Part shown: piece by piece, positions 1-14,181 of the stretch
Layout: the number at the start of each line of letters is the position of its first letter
Position numbering within the stretch: the stretch's first letter is position 1
DNA from: Myoxocephalus aenaeus
Lineage: Eukaryota; Chordata; Actinopteri; Perciformes; Cottidae
Direction: 5' to 3'
Length of the DNA stretch: 64,000 nucleotides
Assembly (NCBI GenBank): GCA_038501785.1
Contig: JBAMJR010000139.1
Span: 254,501 to 318,500, forward strand
Notes under the pieces: generated by a model
The model's input: only the letters and a program-made list of their open reading frames with translations
Database searches by the model: none
What the model was told of the DNA's origin: nothing
Translations under genes and position numbers: made by a program

Positions 1-585
1 CTGAGGAGATATTATTATTATTATATAGATAACAGCTAGCAGGTAGGAGCCCTGAGGAGATATTATTATTATTATTATATAGATAACAGCCAGCAGGTAG
101 GAGCCCTGAGGAGATATTATTATTATTATTATATAGATAACAGCTAGCAGGTAGGAGCCCTGAGGAGATATTATTATTATATAGATAACAGCCAGCAGGT
201 AGGAGCCCTGAGGAGATATTATTATTATTATTATATAGATAACAGCTAGCAGGTAGGAGCCCTGAGGAGATATTATTATTATTATTATATAGATAACAGC
301 CAGCAGGTAGGAGCCCTGAGGAGATATTATTATTATTATTATATAGATAACAGCCAGCAGGTAGGAGCCCTGAGGAGATATTATTATTATATAGATAACA
401 GCCAGCAGGTAGGAGCCCTGAGGAGATATTATTATTATTATTATATAGATAACAGCTAGCAGGTAGGAGCCCTGAGGAGATATTATTATTATTATTATAT
501 AGATAACAGCCAGCAGGTAGGAGCCCTGAGGAGATATTATTATTATTATATAGATAACAGCTAGCAGGTAGGAGCCCTGAGGAGA

Positions 586-618
<33 letters not shown>

Positions 619-2295
619 GATAACAGCTAGCAGGTAGGAGCCCTGAGGAGATATTATTATTATTATTATATAGATAACAGCCAGCAGGTAGGAGCCCTGA
701 GGAGATATTATTATTATTATTATTATTATATAGATAACAGCTAGCAGGTAGGAGCCCTGAGGAGATATTATTATTATTATTATATAGATAACAGCTAGCA
801 GGTAGGAGCCCTGAGGAGATATTATTATTATTATTATTATATAGATAACAGCTAGCAGGTAGGAGCCCTGAGGAGATATTATTATTATTATTATATAGAT
901 AACAGCTAGCAGGTAGGAGCCCTGAGGAGATATTATTATTATTATTATTATTATATAGATAACAGCCAGCAGGTAGGAGCCCTGAGGAGATATTATTATT
1001 ATTATTATTATATAGATAACAGCCAGCAGGTAGGAGCCCTGAGGAGATATTATTATTATTATTATTATTATTATATAGATAACAGCCAGCAGGTAGGAGC
1101 CCTGAGGAGATATTATTATTATTATTATTATTATTATATAGATAACAGCCAGCAGGTAGGAGCCCTGAGGAGATATTATTATTATTATTATTATATAGAT
1201 AACAGCTAGCAGGTAGGAGCCCTGAGGAGATATTATTATTATTATTATTATATAGATAACAGCTAGCAGGTAGTAGCCCTGAGGAGATATTATTATTATT
1301 ATTATTATATAGATAACAGCCAGCAGGTAGGAGCCCTGAGGAGATATTATTATTATTATTATATAGATAACAGCCAGCAGGTAGGAGCCCTGAGGAGATA
1401 TTATTATTATTATTATTATTATTATATAGATAACAGCTAGCAGGTAGGAGCCCTGAGGAGATATTATTATTATTATTATATAGATAACAGCCAGCAGGTA
1501 GGAGCCCTGAGGAGATATTATTATTATTATATAGATAACAGCCAGCAGGTAGGAGCCCTGAGGAGATATTATTATTATTATTATTATTATTATATAGATA
1601 ACAGCTAGCAGGTAGGAGCCCTGAGGAGATATTATTATTATTATTATATAGATAACAGCTAGCAGGTAGGAGCCCTGAGGAGATATTATTATTATTATTA
1701 TTATATAGATAACAGCCAGCAGGTAGGAGCCCTGAGGAGATATTATTATTATTATTATTATATAGATAACAGCTAGCAGGTAGGAGCCCTGAGGAGATAT
1801 TATTATTATATAGATAACAGCCAGCAGGTAGGAGCCCTGAGGAGATATTATTATTATTATTATATAGATAACAGCTAGCAGGTAGGAGCCCTGAGGAGAT
1901 ATTATTATTATTATTATTATTATTATATAGATAACAGCCAGCAGGTAGGAGCCCTGAGGAGATATTATTATTATTATTATATAGATAACAGCCAGCAGGT
2001 AGGAGCCCTGAGGAGATATTATTATTATTATTATATAGATAACAGCCAGCAGGTAGGAGCCCTGAGGAGATATTATTATTATTATATAGATAACAGCTAG
2101 CAGGTAGGAGCCCTGAGGAGATATTATTATTATTATTATTATATAGATAACAGCTAGCAGGTAGGAGCCCTGAGGAGATATTATTATTATTATTATTATT
2201 ATATAGATAACAGCCAGCAGGTAGGAGCCCTGAGGAGATATTATTATTATTATTATTATATAGATAACAGCCAGCAGGTAGGAGCCCTGAGGAGA

Positions 2296-2331
<36 letters not shown>

Positions 2332-3045
2332 GATAACAGCCAGCAGGTAGGAGCCCTGAGGAGATATTATTATTATTATTATTATTATTATATAGATAAC
2401 AGCCAGCAGGTAGGAGCCCTGAGGAGATATTATTATTATTATTATTATTATTATATAGATAACAGCCAGCAGGTAGGAGCCCTGAGGAGATATTATTATT
2501 ATTATTATATAGATAACAGCTAGCAGGTAGGAGCCCTGAGGAGATATTATTATTATTATTATATAGATAACAGCCAGCAGGTAGGAGCCCTGAGGAGATA
2601 TTATTATTATTATTATATAGATAACAGCCAGCAGGTAGGAGCCCTGAGGAGATATTATTATTATTATCATATAGATAACAGCCAGCAGGTAGGAGCCCTG
2701 AGGAGATATTATTATTATTATTATATAGATAACAGCTAGCAGGTAGGAGCCCTGAGGAGATATTATTATTATTATTATTATTATATAGATAACAGCCAGC
2801 AGGTAGGAGCCCTGAGGAGATATTATTATTATTATTATTATATAGATAACAGCCAGCAGGTAGGAGCCCTGAGGAGATATTATTATTATTATTATATAGA
2901 TAACAGCTAGCAGGTAGGAGCCCTGAGGAGATATTATTATTATTATTATTATTATTATATAGATAACAGCCAGCAGGTAGGAGCCCTGAGGAGATATTAT
3001 TATTATTATATAGATAACAGCCAGCAGGTAGGAGCCCTGAGGAGA

Positions 3046-3078
<33 letters not shown>

Positions 3079-3193
3079 GATAACAGCTAGCAGGTAGGAG
3101 CCCTGAGGAGATATTATTATTATTATTATTATTATTATATAGATAACAGCCAGCAGGTAGGAGCCCTGAGGAGATATTATTATTATTATTATT
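1..3193. repeat. Compound minisatellite with internal (TTA)n, left block
   Basis: Tandem units of about 45-70 bp. Each has a constant part (CTGAGGAGATA ... TATAGATAACAG, then CAGCAGGTAGGAGCC) around a (TTA)n tract whose length changes from unit to unit. A C/T variant (CCAGC or CTAGC) alternates irregularly. The array runs off the left edge of the window and resumes in the same orientation at 9455. It lies in the part of atg16l1 downstream of the last exon seen, so it is probably intronic (inference). Confidence 0.97.
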
Positions 3194-4729
3194 AGTTGGA
3201 ATGCTTCAGCAGTCCAACTATTGTTATCCTCTTCTTTATTAGTTGGAATGCTTCAGCAGTCCAACTATTGTTATCCTCTTCTTTATTCAACTTATTATTA
3301 TTATTATTAGTTGGAATGCTTCAGCAGTCCAACTATTGTTATCCTCTTCTTTATTCAACTTATTATTATTATTATTCTATTTCTTCCGTACGTTTTTCAA
3401 ACCTCTTCTCCTCCTTCATATATTAAGCTATTTAAACCATTCAAATATTAAAATATTCAGCTCATTAAGGAGACGATGGCAATGACCATTTCATATTTCT
3501 GACTTTTCAAATTTTTGAATTATTAAGCTTTTTATGAAAATTCAAATGAATGGCAGCGGATGGGGGAAATCTTCAAATCCTCTTCAACTTCAAACGCTTA
3601 CAGGTTCTGCATACGTTCAGCTAAATACACCATTTAAACTTTCAAATGTTGACAAAACCTTCAGCTATTATTCTGCAATTTCATATTTTTGATATTTTTT
3701 CAAATATTCAAATTATTAAGCTTTTTCTGAAAAAAAAAATGAATGGATTCCAATGAAGAAAGTCTTCAAAGCCGCTTAAACTTCTTCAACTTCAAAAGCT
3801 AAAGGGTTCGCCATGCTTTCAGGTAGAGACACCATTTAAACTTTTAAATGTTGACAAAACCTTCAACTGTTACCGTATGACTCAGCTTTTTGATATCTGT
3901 AATAATCTCTTAACTGTCAGCGTTTTTGTTTTATGTTTTTTCCCAACCTTTTCAGAGTTTACAATGGGTGTGTATTGCGCTGCTTAGAGTGCGTGATGTC
4001 ACAGCTTGAGTGAACAGAGCCTTCCAGATTTGGTCACAAACGTATTTGCTTTTTGCCATCTACTCCACAATACTAACTTTTTGGGCATAATTTATACATC
4101 AAAACGTAGGAAATCTTGTCGTGCTTCGTAAAATTGGGTCGATTTGAATCCAACAGATTCAGACGTGTTTAAATCAGACTATAAGTGAGAGGTGGTCCTC
4201 CTTCTTCCTCCATACACCGCCATGTTACATCTCCCTCCAAAATGTCTCCCCCCTGACGGTCTCACCTGATTTCGAAACTGCAACTACAGACACATTGTGG
4301 GTCTGTAGGTTACACAAACAACATTGACGCGTTCGCAAAAGTCTTATTTCTCAGAAAATATAATTATTTTGGCATGTTGCCTTTGAAGTTCTTGAGATAT
4401 TAAGCTTTTTCTGAAAACAAATAATGCATTGAAGCCTATGGAGGTCATCTTCAAAGCAGTCTCACTCATGACACAGGTGCTTCAAGTTAACTAATCAGTG
4501 CAGCTTCACACTCATTCTTGTTTTAACGACCTTGTGGGGACACACACAGGCTGTTGGTGGAGGAAGTGAATGATTGCTAGCATGAGCTTTGTGTTGGACT
4601 AAGATCACTTGTGTGTCTATGTGCGCGTGAACGGCCGCTCGTGCGCACGTAAACGGCCGCGTGCTATTTCGCGTGCGCGCGCGTGAACGGCCGCGCGCGT
4701 GCACGTGGTAATACGGTCTCATGCACTTT

Positions 4730-4761
<32 letters not shown>

Positions 4762-6771
4762 GAGTTGCTGATTCTTTAGAGATCAAGGACAATAGGGGCT
4801 GGTATACATATCAAGGTCATATGAGCTGTAGAACACCTGAAGGAGCCCTAGGGTTCATTCAGCTACAGACACGTTTTAAATGTTCAAATGTTGACAAAAT
4901 CTTCAGCTATTATTCTATAATTTCTTATTTTTTATATTCAGCTATCTTTTCAAATATTTAAGCTTTAAGCTTCAGCTTTTAGCATTTTCCATCTCTTCTC
5001 CTTCTTCATATATTCAGCTACAGAAACCGCTCAGCTATTAAAATGTTCAGCTCCTTAGGACACAATGGCAATGACCTTTTCATGTTTCTGACTTTTCCAA
5101 TTTTTGAATTATTAATCTTTTCATGAAAATTTAAATGAACGGATCCGATGGAGGAAATTTAAAAATCCTCTTCAACTTCTAAAGCGTACAGGTTCTGCAT
5201 ACGTTCAGCTACAGACACCTTTTAAACATTCAAATGTTGACAAAAAATTCAGCTATTATTCTATAATTTCATATTTTTTATATTCAGCTATTTTCTGCTA
5301 AATTCAACTATATTCTGCTATTTTCAGCTATCCTTTCAAATATTTCAGCTTTAAGCTTCAGCTTTTAGCATTCCAACGCATTTTCAGCAGGAAATGCAAT
5401 TTCTAGTTATTATTATTATTCTATTTCTTCCGTACGTTTTTCAAACCTCTTCTCCTCCTTCATATATTAAGCTATTTAAACCATTCAAATATTAAAATAT
5501 TCAGCTCATTAAGGAGACGATGGCAATGACCATTTCATATTTCTGACTTTTCAAATTTTTGAATTATTAAGCTTTTTATGAAAATTCAAATGAATGGCAG
5601 CGGATGGGGGAAATCTTCAAATCCTCTTCAAATTCAAACGCTTACAGGTTCTGCATACGTTCAGCTAAATACACCATTTAAACTTTCAAATGTTGACAAA
5701 ACCTTCAGCTATTATTCTGCAATTTCAATTTTTTTTATATTTTTTCAAATATTCAAATTATTAAGCTTTTTCTGAAAAAAAAAATGAATGGATTCCAATG
5801 AAGAAAGTCTTCAAAGCCGCTTAAACTTCTCCAACTTCAAAAGCTAAAGGGTTCGCCATGCTTTCAGGTAGAGACACCATTTAAACTTTCAAATGTTGAC
5901 AAAACCTTCAGCTGTTACCGTATGACTCAGCTTTTTGATATCTGTAATAGTCTTTTAACTGTCAGCGTTTATACTTTATGTTTTTTTCAGACCATTTCTG
6001 TGTTTAACATGGGTGTGTATTGCGCTGCTTAGAGTGAGTGATGTCACAACCAGAGGGGACAGAGAAAAATATTTAAGCTTTAAAAAGTATTTGCTTTTTG
6101 CCATCTACTCCACAATACTAACTTTTTGGGCATAATTTATACATCAAAACGTAGGAAATCTTGTCGTGCTTCGTAAAATTGGGTCGATTTGAATCCAACA
6201 GATTCAGACGTGTTTAAATCAGACTATAAGTGAGAGGTGGTCCTCTCCTTCCTCCACTTACCGCCATGTTACATCTCCCTCCAAAATGTCTCCCCGCTGA
6301 TGGTCGTACCTGATTTAGAAACTGCAACTACAGACACATTGTGGGTCTGTAGGTTACACAAACAACATTGACGCGTTCACAAAAGTCTTATCTCTCAGAA
6401 AATATAATTATTTTGGCATGTTGCCTTTGAAGTTCTTGAGATATTAAGCTTTTTCTGAAAACAAATAATGCATTGAAGCCTATGGAGGTCATCTTCAAAG
6501 CAGTCTCACTCATGACACAGGTGCTTCAAGTTAACTAATCAGTGGAGCTTCACACTCATTCTTGTTTTAACGACCTTGTGGGGACACACACACAGGCTGT
6601 TGGTGGAGGAAGTGAATGATTGCTAGCATGAGCTTTGTGTTGGACTAAGATCACTTGTGTGTCTATGTGCGCGTGAACGGCCGCTCGTGCGCACGTAAAC
6701 GGCCGCGTGCTATTTCGCGTGCGCGCGCGTGAACGGCCGCGCGCGTGCACGTGGTTATACGGTCTCATGCA

Positions 6772-6804
<33 letters not shown>

Positions 6805-8759
6805 AGGAGTTGCTGATTCTTTAGAGATCAAGGACAATAGGGGCTGGTATACATATCAAGGTCATATGAGCTGTAGAACACCTGAAGAAGCCCTAGGGTT
6901 CATTCAGCTACAGACACCTTTTAAATGTTCAAATGTTGACAAAATCTTCAGCTATTATTCTATAATTTCTTATTTTTTATATTCAGCTATCTTTTCAAAT
7001 ATTTAAGCTTTAAGCTTCAGCTTTTAGCATTTTCCATCTCTTCTCCTTCTTCATATATTCAGCTACAGAAACCGCTCAGCTATTAAAATGTTCAGCTCCT
7101 TAGGACACAATGGCAATGACCTTTTCATGTTTCTGACTTTTCCAATTTTTGAATTATTAAGCTTTTTAGGTTCTGCATACGTTCAGCTACAGACACCTTT
7201 TAAACATTCAAATGTTGACAAAAAATTCAGCTATTATTCTATAATTTCATATTTTTTATATTCAGCTATTTTCTGCTATTTTCTGCTAAATTCAACTATA
7301 TTCCGCTATTTTCAGCTATCCTTTCAAATATTTCAGCTTTAAGCTTCAGCTTTTAGCATTCCAACGCATTTTCAGCAGGAAATGCAATTTCTAGTTCAAC
7401 TTATTATTCTATTTCTTCCGTACGTTTTTCAAACCTCTTCTCCTCCTTCATATATTAAGCTATTTAAACCATTCAAATATTAAAATATTCAGCTCATTAA
7501 GGAGACGATGGCTATGACTTTTCATATTTCTGACTTTTCAAATTTTCAAATTATTAAGCTTTTTATGAAAATTAAAATGAATGGCAGCGGATGGGGGAAA
7601 TCTTCAAATCCTCTTCAACTTCAAACGCTTACAGGTTCTGCATACGTTCAGCTAAATACACCATTTAAACTTTCAAATGTTGACAAAACCTTCAGCTATT
7701 ATTCTGCAATTTCATATTTTTGATATTTTTTCAAATATTCAAATTATTAAGCTTTTTCTGAAAAAAAAAATGAATGGATTCCAATGAAGAAAGTCTTCGA
7801 AGCCGCTTAAACTTCTTCAAGTTCAAAAGCTAAAGGGTTCGCCATGCTTTCAGGTAGAGACACCATTTAAACTTTCAAATGTTGACAAAACCTTCAACTG
7901 TTACCGTATGACTCAGCTTTTTGATATCTGTAATAGTCTGTTAACTGTCAGCGTTTATGTTTTATGTTTTTTCCCAACCTTTTCAGAGTTTACAATGGGT
8001 GTGTATTGCGCTGCTTAGAGTGCGTGATGTCACAGCTTGAGTGAACAGAGCCTTCCAGATTTGGTCACAAACGTATTTGCTTTTTGCCATCTACTCCACA
8101 ATACTAACTTTTTGGGCATAATTTATACATCAAAACGTAGGAAATCTTGTCGTGCTTCGTAAAATTGGGTCGATTTGAATCCAACAGATTCAGACGTGTT
8201 TAAATCAGACTATAAGTGAGAGGTGGTCCTCTCCTTCCTCCAATCACCGCCATGTTACATCTCCCTCCAAAATGTCTCCCCGCTGATGGTCGTACCTGAT
8301 TTAGAAACTGCAACTACAGACACATTGTGGGTCTGTAGGTTACACAAACAACATTGGCGCGTTCACAAAAGTCTTATCTCTCAGAAAATATAATTATTTT
8401 GGCATGTTGCCTTTGAAGTTCTTGAGATATTAAGCTTTTTCTGAAAACAAATAATGCATTGAAGCCTATGGAGGTCATCTTCAAAGCAGTCTCACTCATG
8501 ACACAGGTGCTTCAAGTTAACTAATCAGTGGAGCTTCACACTCATTCTTGTTTTAACGACCTTGTGGGGACACACACACACAGGCTGTTGGTGGAGGAAG
8601 TGAATGATTGCTAGCATGAGCTTTGTGTTGGACTAAGATCACTTGTGTGTCTATGTGCGCGTGAACGGCCGCTCGTGCGCACGTAAACGGCCGCGTGCTA
8701 TTTCGCGTGCGCGCGCTGTGAACGGCCGCGCGCGTGCACGTGGTTATATGGTCTCATGC

Positions 8760-8797
<38 letters not shown>

Positions 8798-9454
8798 AGG
8801 AGTTGCTGATTCTTTAGAGATCAAGGACAATAGGGGCTGGTATACATATCAAGGTCATATGAGCTGTAGAACACCTGAAGAAGCCCTAGGGTTCATTCAG
8901 CTACAGACACCTTTTTAAATGTTCAAATGTTGACAAAATCTTCAGCTATTATTCTATAATTTCTTATTTTTTATATTCAGCTATCTTTTCAAATATTTAA
9001 GCTTTAAGCTTCAGCTTTTAGCATTTTCCATCTCTTCTCCTTCATATATTCAGCTACAGAAACCGCTCAGCTATTAAAATGTTCAGCTCCTTAGGACACA
9101 ATGGCAATGACCTTTTCATGTTTCTGACTTTTCCAATTTTTGAATTATTAATCTTTTCATGAAAATTTAAATGAACGGATCCGATGGAGGAAATTTAAAA
9201 ATCCTCTTCAACTTCTAAAGCGTACAGGTTCTGCATACGTTCAGCTACAGACACCTTTTAAACATTCAAATGTTGACAAAAAATTCAGCTATTATTCTAT
9301 AATTTCATATTTTTTATATTCAGCTATTTTTTCTGCTATTTTCTGCTAAATTCAACTATATTCCGCTATTTTCAGCTATCCTTTCAAATATTTCAGCTTT
9401 AAGCTTCAGCTTTTAGCATTCCAACGCATTTTCAGCAGGAAATGCAATTTCTAG
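3194..9454 (+). mobile_element. Three head-to-tail copies of a ~2 kb non-coding mobile element
   Basis: Three bodies of about 2.0 kb follow each other: roughly 3376-5406, 5420-7394 and 7408-9454. Each starts near TCTATTTCTTCCGTACG and ends with GCATTCCAACGCATTTTCAG, then AAATGCAATTTCTAG. The first body is preceded by a 47-bp head, AGTTGGAATGCTTCAGCAG..., present three times (3194, 3241, 3309). The head can fold on itself (AGTTGGA/TCCAACT), and its GTTGGAATGCT is the exact inverse of AGCATTCCAAC at the 3' ends. Each body has a poly-T run and a CpG-rich patch with CGGCCGC motifs. No transposase is visible. The insert sits in a (TTA)n tract of the minisatellite, so a target duplication cannot be read. 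The 3' hairpin followed by CTAG and then T resembles a Helitron end, but the base before TC is T, not the usual A. The family is unassigned. Confidence 0.75.
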
Positions 9455-9632
9455 TTATTATTATTATTATTATTATATAGATAACAGCCAGCAGGTAGGA
9501 GCCCTGAGGAGATATTATTATTATTATTATTATTATTATATAGATAACAGCCAGCAGGTAGGAGCCCTGAGGAGATATTATTATTATTATTATAATATAG
9601 ATAACAGCTAGCAGGTAGGAGCCCTGAGGAGA

Positions 9633-9680
<48 letters not shown>

Positions 9681-9764
9681 GATAACAGCTAGCAGGTAGG
9701 AGCCCTGAGGAGATATTATTATTATTATATAGATAACAGCCAGCAGGTAGGAGCCCTGAGGAGA

Positions 9765-9812
<48 letters not shown>

Positions 9813-10499
9813 GATAACAGCTAGCAGGTAGGAGCCCTGAGGAGATATTATTATTATTATATAGATAACAGCCAGCAGGTAGGAGCCCTGAGGAGATATT
9901 ATTATTATTATTATATAGATAACAGCTAGCAGGTAGGAGCCCTGAGGAGATATTATTATTATTATATAGATAACAGCCAGCAGGTAGGAGCCCTGAGGAG
10001 ATATTATTATTATTATTATATAGATAACAGCCAGCAGGTAGGAGCCCTGAGGAGATATTATTATTATTATTATATAGATAACAGCCAGCAGGTAGGAGCC
10101 CTGAGGAGATATTATTATTATTATTATATAGATAACAGCCAGCAGGTAGGAGCCCTGAGGAGATATTATTATTATTATATAGATAACAGCCAGCAGGTAG
10201 GAGCCCTGAGGAGATATTATTATTATTATTATTATATAGATAACAGCCAGCAGGTAGGAGCCCTGAGGAGATATTATTATTATTATTATTATATAGATAA
10301 CAGCTAGCAGGTAGGAGCCCTGAGGAGATATTATTATTATTATTATTATTATTATATAGATAACAGCCAGCAGGTAGGAGCCCTGAGGAGATATTATTAT
10401 TATTATTATATAGATAACAGCTAGCAGGTAGGAGCCCTGAGGAGATATTATTATTATTATTATATAGATAACAGCCAGCAGGTAGGAGCCCTGAGGAGA

Positions 10500-10556
<57 letters not shown>

Positions 10557-11078
10557 GATAACAGCTAGCAGGTAGGAGCCCTGAGGAGATATTATTATTA
10601 TTATTATATAGATAACAGCCAGCAGGTAGGAGCCCTGAGGAGATATTATTATTATTATTATATAGATAACAGCCAGCAGGTAGGAGCCCTGAGGAGATAT
10701 TATTATTATTATTATATAGATAACAGCCAGCAGGTAGGAGCCCTGAGGAGATATTATTATTATTATTATTATATAGATAACAGCCAGCAGGTAGGAGCCC
10801 TGAGGAGATATTATTATTATTATATAGATAACAGCTAGCAGGTAGGAGCCCTGAGGAGATATTATTATTATTATTATTATATAGATAACAGCCAGCAGGT
10901 AGGAGCCCTGAGGAGATATTATTATTATTATTATTATATAGATAACAGCCAGCAGGTAGGAGCCCTGAGGAGATATTATTATTATTATATAGATAACAGC
11001 TAGCAGGTAGGAGCCCTGAGGAGATATTATTATTATTATTATATAGATAACAGCTAGCAGGTAGGAGCCCTGAGGAGA

Positions 11079-11111
<33 letters not shown>

Positions 11112-11474
11112 GATAACAGCTAGCAGGTAGGAGCCCTGAGGAGATATTATTATTATTATTATATAGATAACAGCCAGCAGGTAGGAGCCCTGAGGAGATA
11201 TTATTATTATTATTATTATTATATAGATAACAGCCAGCAGGTAGGAGCCCTGAGGAGATATTATTATTATTATTATTATATAGATAACAGCCAGCAGGTA
11301 GGAGCCCTGAGGAGATATTATTATTATTATTATATAGATAACAGCCAGCAGGTAGGAGCCCTGAGGAGATATTATTATTATTATTATATAGATAACAGCC
11401 AGCAGGTAGGAGCCCTGAGGAGATATTATTATTATTATATAGATAACAGCCAGCAGGTAGGAGCCCTGAGGAGA

Positions 11475-11519
<45 letters not shown>

Positions 11520-11609
11520 GATAACAGCCAGCAGGTAGTAGCCCTGAGGAGATATTATTATTATTATTATTATATAGATAACAGCCAGCAGGTAGGAGCC
11601 CTGAGGAGA

Positions 11610-11648
<39 letters not shown>

Positions 11649-14072
11649 GATAACAGCCAGCAGGTAGGAGCCCTGAGGAGATATTATTATTATTATTATA
11701 ATATAGATAACAGCTAGCAGGTAGGAGCCCTGAGGAGATATTATTATTATTATTATTATTATATAGATAACAGCCAGCAGGTAGGAGCCCTGAGGAGATA
11801 TTATTATTATTATTATTATTATATAGATAACAGCCAGCAGGTAGGAGCCCTGAGGAGATATTATTATTATTATTATAATATAGATAACAGCTAGCAGGTA
11901 GGAGCCCTGAGGAGATATTATTATTATTATTATTATTATATAGATAACAGCCAGCAGGTAGGAGCCCTGAGGAGATATTATTATTATTATTATTATTATA
12001 TAGATAACAGCCAGCAGGTAGGAGCCCTGAGGAGATATTATTATTATTATTATAATATAGATAACAGCTAGCAGGTAGGAGCCCTGAGGAGATATTATTA
12101 TTATTATTATTATTATATAGATAACAGCCAGCAGGTAGGAGCCCTGAGGAGATATTATTATTATTATTATTATTATTATATAGATAACAGCCAGCAGGTA
12201 GGAGCCCTGAGGAGATATTATTATTATTATTATAACATAGATAACAGCTAGCAGGTAGGAGCCCTGAGGAGATATTATTATTATTATTATTATTATTATA
12301 TAGATAACAGCCAGCAGGTAGGAGCCCTGAGGAGATATTATTATTATTATTATTATATAGATAACAGCTAGCAGGTAGGAGCCCTGAGGAGATATTATTA
12401 TTATTATTATTATATAGATAACAGCTAGCAGGTAGGAGCCCTGAGGAGATATTATTATTATTATTATTATTATATAGATAACAGCCAGCAGGTAGGAGCC
12501 CTGAGGAGATATTATTATTATTATTATTATATAGATAACAGCTAGCAGGTAGGAGCCCTGAGGAGATATTATTATTATTATTATATAGATAACAGCTAGC
12601 AGGTAGGAGCCCTGAGGAGATATTATTATTATTATTATATAGATAACAGCCAGCAGGTAGGAGCCCTGAGGAGATATTATTATTATTATTATATAGATAA
12701 CAGCCAGCAGGTAGGAGCCCTGAGGAGATATTATTATTATTATTATTATATAGATAACAGCCAGCAGGTAGGAGCCCTGAGGAGATATTATTATTATTAT
12801 ATAGATAACAGCCAGCAGGTAGGAGCCCTGAGGAGATATTATTATTATTATTATTATTATATAGATAACAGCCAGCAGGTAGGAGCCCTGAGGAGATATT
12901 ATTATTATTATTATTATTATTATATAGATAACAGCCAGCAGGTAGGAGCCCTGAGGAGATATTATTATTATTATTATTATTATTATATAGATAACAGCCA
13001 GCAGGTAGGAGCCCTGAGGAGATATTATTATTATTATTATTATTATTATATAGATAACAGCCAGCAGGTAGGAGCCCTGAGGAGATATTATTATTATTAT
13101 TATTATATAGATAACAGCTAGCAGGTAGGAGCCCTGAGGAGATATTATTATTATTATTATATAGATAACAGCCAGCAGGTAGGAGCCCTGAGGAGATATT
13201 ATTATTATTATTATTATATAGATAACAGCTAGCAGGTAGGAGCCCTGAGGAGATATTATTATTATTATTATATAGATAACAGCCAGCAGGTAGGAGCCCT
13301 GAGGAGATATTATTATTATTATTATATAGATAACAGCCAGCAGGTAGTAGCCCTGAGGAGATATTATTATTATTATTATATAGATAACAGCCAGCAGGTA
13401 GGAGCCCTGAGGAGATATTATTATTATTATTATATAGATAACAGCCAGCAGGTAGTAGCCCTGAGGAGATATTATTATTATTATTATATAGATAACAGCT
13501 AGCAGGTAGGAGCCCTGAGGAGATATTATTATTATTATTATATAGATAACAGCCAGCAGGTAGGAGCCCTGAGGAGATATTATTATTATTATTATTATTA
13601 TTATATAGATAACAGCCAGCAGGTAGGAGCCCTGAGGAGATATTATTATTATTATTATTATATAGATAACAGCCAGCAGGTAGGAGCCCTGAGGAGATAT
13701 TATTATTATTATTATTATATAGATAACAGCCAGCAGGTAGGAGCCCTGAGGAGATATTATTATTATAATATAGATAACAGCTAGCAGGTAGGAGCCCTGA
13801 GGAGATATTATTATTATTATTATATAGATAACAGCCAGCAGGTAGGAGCCCTGAGGAGATATTATTATTATAATATAGATAACAGCCAGCAGGTAGGAGC
13901 CCTGAGGAGATATTATTATTATTATTATATAGATAACAGCCAGCAGGTAGGAGCCCTGAGGAGATATTATTATTATTATTATATAGATAACAGCCAGCAG
14001 GTAGGAGCCCTGAGGAGATATTATTATTATTATTATATAGATAACAGCCAGCAGGTAGGAGCCCTGAGGAGA

Positions 14073-14105
<33 letters not shown>

Positions 14106-14128
14106 GATAATAGCCAGCAGGTAGGAGC
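9455..14128. repeat. Compound minisatellite with internal (TTA)n, right block
   Basis: Continuation of the array at 1-3193 after the mobile insert. Unit length changes in 3-bp steps, so long stop-free frames arise on the minus strand; these are artefacts. Some units here carry a TAATATAG variant not seen in the left block. The last unit has TAATAG and degenerates at 14128. Confidence 0.97.
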
Positions 14129-14181
14129 GCACTACACAAGTGACAGCGTTACAACGAGCACCAGCTGTTGCTCTCACTGAG

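Noticed and set aside
8643..8918. Short frames near the CpG-rich/poly-T patches of the tandem mobile element (also near 4683 and 6707)
   Set aside because: Their ends shift with poly-T length between the three copies, and no protein family is recognised.
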